Assembly (NCBI GenBank): GCA_036402115.1
Contig: DASWTM010000371.1
Coordinates: 1 to 6,534, forward strand
Reading direction: 5' to 3'
Source: Chryseosolibacter sp036402115
Lineage (GTDB): Bacteria; Bacteroidota; Bacteroidia; Cytophagales; Cyclobacteriaceae
DNA length: 6,534 nt
In this document: piece by piece, positions 1 to 4,082 of the stretch
Layout of the letters: each line of letters opens with the position of its first letter
Position numbering within the stretch: the first letter of the stretch is position 1
Position numbers and translations under genes: made by a program
Notes under the pieces: model-generated
Database searches by the model: none
What the model saw: only the letters and a program-made list of their open reading frames with translations
Told to the model about the DNA's origin: nothing

Positions 1-156
1 TAAACCGAAGTTAAGGCAGATGCTTTTTGCATGACCCATGTGAAGATAACCGTTGGGCTCGGGTGGGAATCGCGTGATGATCTGGTCATATTTCTTTGTT
101 GCCAGGTCGCGGTCAATAATTTCTTCCAGGAAGTTTAAGCTTTTTTCTTCGATCAT
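1..156 (-). CDS. glnS: Glutaminyl-tRNA synthetase, N-terminal fragment (gene runs off the left edge)
   Basis: The 52 visible codons encode the start of a class I glutaminyl-tRNA synthetase, the cytoplasmic enzyme that charges tRNA-Gln with glutamine using ATP. The segment FPPEPNGYLHMGHAKSI is diagnostic: PPEPNGYLH plus HMGH is the GlnRS form of the class I HIGH nucleotide-binding motif, at residues 31-42. The preceding SLNFLEEIIDRDLATKKYDQ matches the usual N-terminal helix of the family. The ATG at 154-156 is the only ATG before an in-frame stop at 238-240, so the start is well fixed. There is no Shine-Dalgarno sequence, as is usual in Bacteroidota. About 500 further residues should lie outside the window. 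GluRS is the main alternative, but PPEPNGYLH fits GlnRS better. Confidence 0.95.
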   Translation of the reverse strand, partial: MIEEKSLNFLEEIIDRDLATKKYDQIITRFPPEPNGYLHMGHAKSICLNFGL

Positions 157-175
157 TGCGCTGTTATCAAGGCAG

Positions 176-183
176 TAAAGGTA
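176..183 (-). promoter_or_regulatory. Weak -7-like box upstream of glnS
   Basis: Read on the minus strand the sequence is TACCTTTA, seven of eight positions of the Bacteroidota -7 consensus TAnnTTTG, about 20 bases upstream of the glnS start. No TTG lies at the expected 19-21 base distance upstream, so this is a tentative call based on one element only. Confidence 0.2.
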
Positions 184-555
184 GAAAGGCTTTTGGAAAT
201 GTAGTTTTGCCAGCCTAAAAAAACGGGCATTTTTTGATTAAATCGGGTGTTTTGGGCACTATGGAAACGTTTGCTGTCCAGCAGCTATGGCATCTCCTCC
301 AGTCGTACAGTCCTGGCATCATCCTGCCTGGTGAGACGGCTGCGCCTGTTAGTCAATCGTTGGTAATGCGCTGTTGTGATACACTCAACGCATAGTGTGG
401 CTTCGATTTTACCCGGGTACATTTTTTCTATTTGCTCGCTGGAACATAATCGCAACTCCATTCACCGCTTACATTTTTTTTTCTGGAAAGATGGGGGAAA
501 ATCCGGATTGACAATTACGAAAGTACTACTCGTGGTGGAACACATTTCCTCCTAC

Positions 556-569
556 AAAAATTACGCTTG
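556..569 (+). repeat. 14-base direct repeat, copy 1
   Basis: AAAAATTACGCTTG occurs here and again at 760-773, inside the XRE coding region (codons for KITLE). The flanks are unrelated, so this is either chance or a very short trace of duplication. Confidence 0.45.
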
Positions 570-624
570 CGTATTATCGTATAATAAAATGCCTGTTTTT
601 GAAATGCATTCTATGTTTTGAAGC

Positions 625-659
625 TTTGTATGGCTGATAGGCACGTGATTTTACTTTTA
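625..659 (+). promoter_or_regulatory. Possible promoter for the XRE regulator
   Basis: TTTG at 625-628 and TACTTTTA at 652-659 resemble the Bacteroidota -33 (TTTG) and -7 (TAnnTTTG) elements. The last base of the -7 box is wrong, and the 23-base spacer is slightly longer than the usual 19-21. Transcription would start near 666, giving a leader of about 77 bases that contains both inverted repeats at 681-698 and 716-726. A second weak -7-like box, TGGCTTTG, lies at 707-714. Both are tentative. Confidence 0.25.
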
Positions 660-680
660 TGATGTATCGTATACGGGGTA

Positions 681-698
681 ACATTTCGGATGAAATGT
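681..698. repeat. Inverted repeat ACATTTC-GGAT-GAAATGT, candidate operator
   Basis: The 7-base arms are perfect complements around a 4-base centre, 45 bases upstream of the XRE start codon. A further T/A pair matches outside one mismatch (679 with 700). A half-site copy, ACATTTC, lies at 542-548. The position suits an operator for the adjacent XRE protein, since small XRE regulators often control their own genes. Binding is inference. Confidence 0.45.
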
Positions 699-715
699 GA
701 ACAATTTGGCTTTGA

Positions 716-726
716 TTGAAATTCAA
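716..726. repeat. Inverted repeat TTGAA-A-TTCAA just upstream of the XRE start
   Basis: This is a perfect 5-1-5 palindrome ending 16 bases before the GTG start codon at 743. It could be an operator or simply part of the leader. It is short enough to occur by chance. Confidence 0.3.
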
Positions 727-742
727 ATAACACAAGACGTTC

Positions 743-988
743 GTGAAAGAAGACGCTTTAAAAATTACGCTTGAAAAGATAGGTGCGAAGTTAACGGAGT
801 TACGAAAGGAGAAAGGCTACAGTAGCCATGAAGATTTTGCCTACGACTATGACATCCCGCGCGTTCAATACTGGCGAATCGAAAAAGGGAAAACGAATGT
901 GACCATCAAAAGTCTTTGTCGACTGCTGTCAATCCATAAACTTACTATTGAAGATTTCTTTTGCAGTCTGCCAAGAGAAAAGAAGTAG
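743..988 (+). CDS. Small XRE-family helix-turn-helix regulator
   Basis: The gene encodes an 81-residue protein that is almost entirely one Cro/C1-type (XRE) DNA-binding domain, so a cytoplasmic transcription regulator is expected. Residues 12-25 (KIGAKLTELRKEKG) form helix 1, 29-37 (HEDFAYDYD) helix 2, 39-50 (PRVQYWRIEKGK) the recognition helix with the characteristic W-RIE-G pattern, 54-64 helix 4, and 68-73 (TIEDFF) helix 5. IPRVQYWRIEKGK is typical of a Bacteroidota group of stand-alone regulators whose targets are mostly unknown. The start is GTG: an in-frame stop at 728-730 leaves no earlier candidate, and a later start would cut into helix 1. There is no Shine-Dalgarno sequence. No toxin partner is evident, and the next gene (66 bases downstream, same strand) does not resemble a HipA or RelE type toxin. 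Two inverted repeats upstream could be its own operators. Confidence 0.88.
   Translation: MKEDALKITLEKIGAKLTELRKEKGYSSHEDFAYDYDIPRVQYWRIEKGKTNVTIKSLCRLLSIHKLTIEDFFCSLPREKK
760..773 (+). repeat. 14-base direct repeat, copy 2
   Basis: This is an exact copy of the 14-mer at 556-569, 204 bases downstream of it and within the first codons of the XRE regulator gene. Similarity does not extend beyond the 14 bases. Confidence 0.45.
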
Positions 989-1054
989 GCAACATCCGCA
1001 TACACAACTCAGACGTGGAACGATTTTTTGCAATGGTATTGAAACATTGTAAGG

Positions 1055-1303
1055 ATGAGTGCTGCTATACTGTCACGTGTTGAAGAACACCTGAAACAAT
1101 ATTCCAAGGATCACGCAGGCCAGAAGCCTTTGTACATCCTCGTTTCTCCGCATGAAGCGGACGAATTGCTTGCTGCCGTAAAATCGCGGCAGGGGTTCAA
1201 ACAGGATGTACTGGTGACCGATTATAAAGGGAGTAAGATTGTTCAATACGATGCGTTGAAGCAGGGTGATATGCGCCTGACAAATGACCTTCCGGGTGAC
1301 TAG
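1055..1303 (+). CDS. Conserved-looking 82 aa protein of unknown function
   Basis: I do not recognise a domain in this protein. It is soluble, with no signal peptide or membrane segment. The likely layout is an N-terminal amphipathic helix (residues 4-18), a hydrophobic strand LYILVS (26-31), a helix PHEADELLAAVKSRQ (32-46), a strand DVLVTDY (51-57), then KGSKIVQYDALKQGD and an acidic tail. This compact alpha/beta pattern with alternating hydrophobics argues for a real protein and not a chance frame. The ATG at 1055 is preceded by TAAGG, too close to act as a normal ribosome site. The gene lies 66 bases after the XRE regulator on the same strand with no obvious promoter or terminator between them, so cotranscription is plausible. 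An imperfect palindrome surrounds the stop codon (GGT-ACTAGT-ACC pattern, 1295-1308). Confidence 0.72.
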   Translation: MSAAILSRVEEHLKQYSKDHAGQKPLYILVSPHEADELLAAVKSRQGFKQDVLVTDYKGSKIVQYDALKQGDMRLTNDLPGD

Positions 1304-1399
1304 TGACCAATTTTCGCCATTTTTTTCCGCTTTCTGCCGCTCCAGGAGGCCATAACAGGCGATTTACCGTTTTGATGATGCATGTAATGAATGGCAAGG

Positions 1400-1408
1400 T
1401 TATCCACA
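1400..1408 (+). promoter_or_regulatory. Perfect DnaA-box sequence TTATCCACA
   Basis: The nine bases match the strong bacterial DnaA box consensus TTATNCACA exactly. It stands alone: I find no cluster of further boxes or AT-rich unwinding region next to it, so it does not mark a replication origin. It lies 22 bases upstream of the -7 box of the 57 aa gene and could be a regulatory DnaA site or chance. Confidence 0.4.
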
Positions 1409-1429
1409 GAACTGACCAACCCCGCCATT

Positions 1430-1437
1430 TACCTTTG
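1430..1437 (+). promoter_or_regulatory. -7 promoter box TACCTTTG for the 57 aa gene
   Basis: TACCTTTG is an exact match to the Bacteroidota TAnnTTTG element. It would place the transcription start near 1444, only about ten bases before the ATG at 1455, so the message would be nearly leaderless. No TTG is found 19-21 bases upstream, so the -33 element is missing or degenerate. Confidence 0.45.
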
Positions 1438-1438
1438 T

Positions 1439-1459
1439 TTCATATCCCACTGATATGAA
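1439..1459. repeat. Perfect 8-bp inverted repeat spanning a start codon
   Basis: TTCATATC (1439-1446) and GATATGAA (1452-1459) are exact reverse complements around the 5-base centre CCACT. The right arm contains the ATG (1455-1457) of the 57 aa gene, and the left arm begins two bases after its -7 box. As DNA this is well placed for a repressor operator over the transcription start. As RNA only part of the left arm would be transcribed if initiation is near 1444, so an mRNA hairpin hiding the start codon is less likely unless transcription begins further upstream. Confidence 0.55.
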
Positions 1460-1628
1460 TAACCTAGAAGGATTAACACCTGAGCAGAAAAAATTTATCA
1501 CCGGTTTGAGCAAAAGGATTCAATCCCTCGAGTCTAAATTGGTGGTTTTGCAGGCAAAGATGGTCAAAATCGACCCTTCCTTAATGTCGAGCCTGGCTCA
1601 GAATTTCAAACAACTGAATCTTAACTGA
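1455..1628 (+). CDS. 57 aa protein of unknown function with a coiled-coil-like helix
   Basis: The frame runs from ATG at 1455 to TGA at 1626-1628 and encodes 57 residues starting MNNLEGLTPEQKKFITGLSK. The central part, residues 9-38, is a strongly amphipathic helix with hydrophobics at coiled-coil-like spacing (FITGLSKRIQSLESKLVVL). The C-terminal part, PSLMSSLAQNFKQLNLN, looks like a second short helix after a proline break. No signal peptide or membrane segment is visible, and I recognise no family. The amino-acid pattern, an exact TAnnTTTG box just upstream and the inverted repeat over the start support a real gene. Its stop lies 20 bases from the stop of the convergent S8 protease gene, and no intrinsic terminator is visible between them. 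It might be a small helical oligomer or adaptor, but nothing in the sequence shows a role. Confidence 0.6.
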   Translation: MNNLEGLTPEQKKFITGLSKRIQSLESKLVVLQAKMVKIDPSLMSSLAQNFKQLNLN

Positions 1629-1648
1629 TATAGTAAGCAACGGCTTGG

Positions 1649-2806
1649 CTACCGGTGCACGATCGGATCGGGTGTGCCGTCCGGATCATCAATGGCGGTT
1701 CCATCTGAATTAAGCACCCCGTTGTTAATAAGTAATAACCCTGTCACGTGAGGGGCGGCCATCGATGTTCCACTCATGATTGCATATTTCCCGTTTTTGT
1801 AAGTCGACAGGATTTTAACGCCTGGTGCAGCGTAGTCGACAACATCGTTACCATAGTTGGAGAAGGACGCAAATCGGTTGGTGCTATCCACGGCCGTGAT
1901 CGTATAGATATTTTTGCCTGCCGTTCTTGCGGGCGAGAAGTTGTTGGCCGGCCTGCTTTCATTACCTGCCGCAATCACTACATAAATCCCTTTATCGGAC
2001 AGTGCCTTAACCTCGCGCTCAAGAATTTCCGATACATCCTCCAATCCCATGCTGATATTCACCGCATCGCCAGCTCTCCCATTAGTCTTTACATAAGCGA
2101 TTGCTTTCAGCGCCACAGACAGTAAACCTTCACCATTCTCATCAAGTATTTTCAAGCCCACAATCGTAGCGCCTGAAGCAACGCCCAGCGTTCCAATAGC
2201 ATTGTTCTTTGCTCCGATAACTCCTGCGATGTGTGTACCATGCCCATTGTTATCTTCCGCGGAGGTTTCACCCTCGTTGAATGATCGGCTTCGTTGAGTG
2301 TCAACATTGAGGTCGGGATGATCGAGATCGATCCCCGTGTCGAGGATCCATGCAGTTTTCGTTGTACCATCTCCGTAACCGACTTTCTTCACATTCCACG
2401 TTACGAGCGTGGGCTCAAGCACGGCAAAGCATGCTTTAATAGAGAGATAGCGGTCAGGTTCCACTGCAACCACATTCGAGTTGTTTTTGAGCGATTGAGC
2501 CTCCTCGTCCGAAATGTTGAGAACATAGTTAGAGATACCCTCGCCTTCAATTACATCTTTGATTTTAGAAGCAGCGATATGATGATGTTCCAGCGTACGG
2601 GCAGCGGGTGACATACGGCCGGAACTTCTTGCATCGTCAATGAAGGACACAATGTACTGATCACTGACTTCCTGCCCATGGTATGACGAACCGGAAGTAA
2701 CACAATCAACAAGCGGGCCGCCCGGATCTTGTTTTTCGTCTTGCTCGCAGGCGATAAGAAATGAAAAGACCCATATCAAAAGGAGTGTGTGATGTCGTCT
2801 CAGCAT
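1649..2806 (-). CDS. Subtilisin-like (S8) serine protease, predicted lipoprotein
   Basis: This 385-residue protein is a complete peptidase S8 family serine endopeptidase. Residues 1-20 form a lipoprotein signal peptide (RRHH, hydrophobic core, lipobox LIAC with Cys20). The acidic EQDEK stretch after the cysteine resembles export tags that move Bacteroidota lipoproteins to the cell surface, but this is inference. Residues about 50-122 look like an I9-type inhibitory propeptide (DQYIVSFIDD ... VVAVEPDRYLSI). The catalytic triad is intact: Asp156 in AWILDTGIDLDHPDL, His189 in NGHGTHIAG and Ser348 in SGTSMAAPHVTG, with oxyanion Asn282 in IAAGNES. The protein ends soon after the Ser motif with a DPDGTPDP tail and has no secretion or adhesion domain. 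Cys35 and Cys126 could form a disulfide. It is likely self-processed at the cell envelope and degrades extracellular protein; its substrate is unknown. A full Bacteroidota promoter and a 5' hairpin lie upstream, and the DUF4407 gene is divergent. Confidence 0.95.
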   Translation of the reverse strand: MLRRHHTLLLIWVFSFLIACEQDEKQDPGGPLVDCVTSGSSYHGQEVSDQYIVSFIDDARSSGRMSPAARTLEHHHIAASKIKDVIEGEGISNYVLNISDEEAQSLKNNSNVVAVEPDRYLSIKACFAVLEPTLVTWNVKKVGYGDGTTKTAWILDTGIDLDHPDLNVDTQRSRSFNEGETSAEDNNGHGTHIAGVIGAKNNAIGTLGVASGATIVGLKILDENGEGLLSVALKAIAYVKTNGRAGDAVNISMGLEDVSEILEREVKALSDKGIYVVIAAGNESRPANNFSPARTAGKNIYTITAVDSTNRFASFSNYGNDVVDYAAPGVKILSTYKNGKYAIMSGTSMAAPHVTGLLLINNGVLNSDGTAIDDPDGTPDPIVHR

Positions 2807-2837
2807 GGTATCACCAAAACATTTAAGACCGTTTTAA

Positions 2838-2876
2838 GTTCACTGCCGCTCGTGTTATAGCGGCCATAAAGTGAAC
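2838..2876 (-). repeat. Large bulged inverted repeat in the protease leader
   Basis: Outer arms GTTCACT (2838-2844) and AGTGAAC (2870-2876) and inner arms GCCGCT (2845-2850) and AGCGGC (2859-2864) are all perfect complements. They give 13 base pairs around an 8-base loop, with a one-sided 5-base bulge (2865-2869). It begins two bases past the -7 box of the protease promoter, so it would form at the extreme 5' end of the protease mRNA, ending 31 bases before the start codon. No T-tract follows on either strand, so it is not an intrinsic terminator. It may stabilise the message, act as a regulatory leader structure, or be a protein-binding site. Confidence 0.6.
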
Positions 2877-2878
2877 AG

Positions 2879-2910
2879 CAAATGTACGTTGGTGTACAGT
2901 CGGATGACAA
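2879..2910 (-). promoter_or_regulatory. Complete Bacteroidota-type promoter for the S8 protease gene
   Basis: On the minus strand TTTTG (TTG at 2910-2908) is followed by 21 bases and then TACATTTG (2886-2879). This matches the sigma-70-type Bacteroidota consensus TTTG-N19-21-TAnnTTTG in both elements and in spacing. Transcription would start near 2872, giving a leader of about 65 bases ahead of the protease ATG at 2806. Confidence 0.65.
2883..2898. repeat. Short inverted repeat TGTAC-N6-GTACA inside the protease promoter
   Basis: TGTAC (2883-2887) and GTACA (2894-2898) are complementary with a 6-base gap. TGTAC also recurs directly at 2893-2897, one helical turn (10 bases) on. The site overlaps the -7 box and spacer of the protease promoter, so a regulator bound here would affect initiation. 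The arms are short, so chance is possible. Confidence 0.3.
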
Positions 2911-2976
2911 AAGGAATGCCGTGGTTCTCCTGGAATCGATCTTTGCTATCTGGCATGATATTGCGGGATTGACTAA

Positions 2977-2984
2977 TACTTTTG
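2977..2984 (+). promoter_or_regulatory. -7 promoter box TACTTTTG for the DUF4407 gene
   Basis: TACTTTTG matches TAnnTTTG exactly and would start transcription near 2991, about 18 bases before the ATG at 3009. The -33 element is weak: ATG instead of TTG at 2955-2957, with a 19-base spacer. Because the box overlaps a possible TTG start at 2982, it also argues for the ATG at 3009 as the real start. Confidence 0.45.
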
Positions 2985-3008
2985 GGAATAACGGACCGTT
3001 CTAAAAAA

Positions 3009-4052
3009 ATGAAAAAGCTTACCGCCTTCTTCCTGCTTTGCTCCGGAGCAGATTCAAACCTATTGGAAAAATGTCCTACGGAAACCAGCAAGTATGCTGG
3101 CATGGGCGCTACCATATTTTTCACTGGTGTATTTGCAGCGATGGCTTCCGGCTACGCACTGTATACGGTATTTGATAGCGTCATTGCAGCCACGATTTTT
3201 GGATTAATATGGGGGTTAATGATTTTTAACCTTGATCGATACATCGTCTCAAGCATGCGGAAGGACGGGGGCTGGCGCGAATTCTGGACCGCAGCACCCC
3301 GTGTTGTCCTGGCCGTTATTATTTCGATCGTCATCGCCAGGCCGTTAGAGTTGAAGATCTTTGAGAAGGAGATCAATCCGGAATTGATTGTGATGGAGCA
3401 GGAAGTGTATGCCCGACAAGAGAACCAGCTTCGATCACGTTATACGCAGAGCCTTGACAGTATCAAATCAGAACGAGCCCGGTTGCAAAACGAAATTGTA
3501 GCGAAAGCAAAAACGCGGGATGAACTGGTGCGTATTGCGCAGGAAGAAGCGGACGGCACGGGCGGAAGCCGGAAGCGCAACCTGGGACCTATTTACAAAG
3601 TGAAGAAAGCTGACGCAGACAAAGCAGAAACAGAATTACGCGAACTGAGCCAACTAAACCATTCACGCATATCCGGGTTGGATGCCTCAGCGAAGTCGAT
3701 CGAGGCTGCGCTGAACGCAGAGATTACAAGGATGGAAAAGAGCAAGATGAACGGCCCTGCCGCAAGGATGGAGGCGCTTGATCGCCTGACTTCGGCTAGC
3801 AGCGCGATGTGGTGGGCCAACCTGTTTATCGTTTTGCTTTTCATCGCAATCGAAACATCTCCCATTTTTGTAAAACTCATCTCCGGCAAAGGTCCATACG
3901 ATAACCTTCTGAAAATTGAAGAGCACAAGTTCTTTGCTGAGGAGGTTGAAGAAATCGCCAGGACAAATGGGGGCATAAAAGAACGGAGCGCAACATTGCC
4001 GCAGCACGAACGCGGATACATTTCGGATAAGCTTAACTCCGCGCTGAAGTAG
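3009..4052 (+). CDS. DUF4407 family inner-membrane protein with a long coiled coil
   Basis: The 347-residue product belongs to the DUF4407 family, whose biochemical role is unknown. Recognisable family features are the N-terminal CSGADSNLLEKCPTETSKYAGMGATIFFT, NLDRYIVSSMRK (residues 74-84) after a hydrophobic hairpin, and ARPLELKIFEKEIN (110-123) at the end of the third hydrophobic segment. Membrane helices are predicted at about 30-52, 55-75, 97-115 and 268-290. Between helices 3 and 4 a charged, heptad-like coiled coil runs from about 125 to 245. With the N-terminus inside, this coiled coil would be periplasmic and the C-terminal tail, about 291-347, cytoplasmic. The ATG at 3009 follows an A-rich run (CTAAAAAAATG) typical of Bacteroidota. 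A TTG at 2982 in the same frame would add nine residues absent from the usual family start, and it overlaps the promoter box. The gene is divergent from the S8 protease and converges on the GAF receptor gene. Confidence 0.92.
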   Translation: MKKLTAFFLLCSGADSNLLEKCPTETSKYAGMGATIFFTGVFAAMASGYALYTVFDSVIAATIFGLIWGLMIFNLDRYIVSSMRKDGGWREFWTAAPRVVLAVIISIVIARPLELKIFEKEINPELIVMEQEVYARQENQLRSRYTQSLDSIKSERARLQNEIVAKAKTRDELVRIAQEEADGTGGSRKRNLGPIYKVKKADADKAETELRELSQLNHSRISGLDASAKSIEAALNAEITRMEKSKMNGPAARMEALDRLTSASSAMWWANLFIVLLFIAIETSPIFVKLISGKGPYDNLLKIEEHKFFAEEVEEIARTNGGIKERSATLPQHERGYISDKLNSALK

Positions 4053-4082
4053 CGTCAAGAAAATTAGTGGACAACACAGAAG

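Larger units (their letters stand above)
157..742. other. Gene-poor region between divergent glnS and the XRE regulator
   Basis: I see no convincing gene in this 586-base stretch. The longer open frames (376-621 and 261-395, plus strand) have no recognisable domain, and their composition does not look protein-like. The left part is featureless apart from a weak -7-like box for glnS. The right part is AT-rich and holds several short symmetries: TATTAT-CGT-ATAATA at 572-586, AATGCATT at 603-610, CGTATACG at 668-675, and two inverted repeats listed separately. The 9-mer TATCGTATA occurs at 575-583 and again at 665-673, exactly 90 bases apart. This fits a control region for the XRE gene, but no function can be assigned from sequence alone. 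Confidence 0.6.

Noticed and set aside
261..395. 44-codon open frame starting METFAVQQLWHLLQSY on the plus strand
   Set aside because: It is short, has no recognisable pattern and no convincing promoter. Chance frames of this size are expected in a gap this long.
376..621. 81-codon open frame on the plus strand in the long gap upstream of the XRE gene
   Set aside because: It has no domain, an uneven mix of aromatic, His and Ser residues, no upstream promoter box, and crosses AT-rich palindromic sequence. LTITKVLLVVE slightly resembles a receiver-domain start, but nothing after it fits.
1635..1646. AAGC-AACG-GCTT between the convergent 57 aa and protease genes as a terminator
   Set aside because: The stem is only four base pairs and has no T-run on either strand.
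2951..2965. TGGCATG-ATA-TTGC resembling a sigma-54 promoter upstream of DUF4407
   Set aside because: The GG and GC dinucleotides are 9 bases apart instead of the strictly required 10, so it should not work. The TAnnTTTG box at 2977-2984 is the better candidate.
2855..3124. 89-codon minus-strand frame between the protease and DUF4407
   Set aside because: It overlaps the DUF4407 coding start antisense and the protease promoter, and it has no domain signal.
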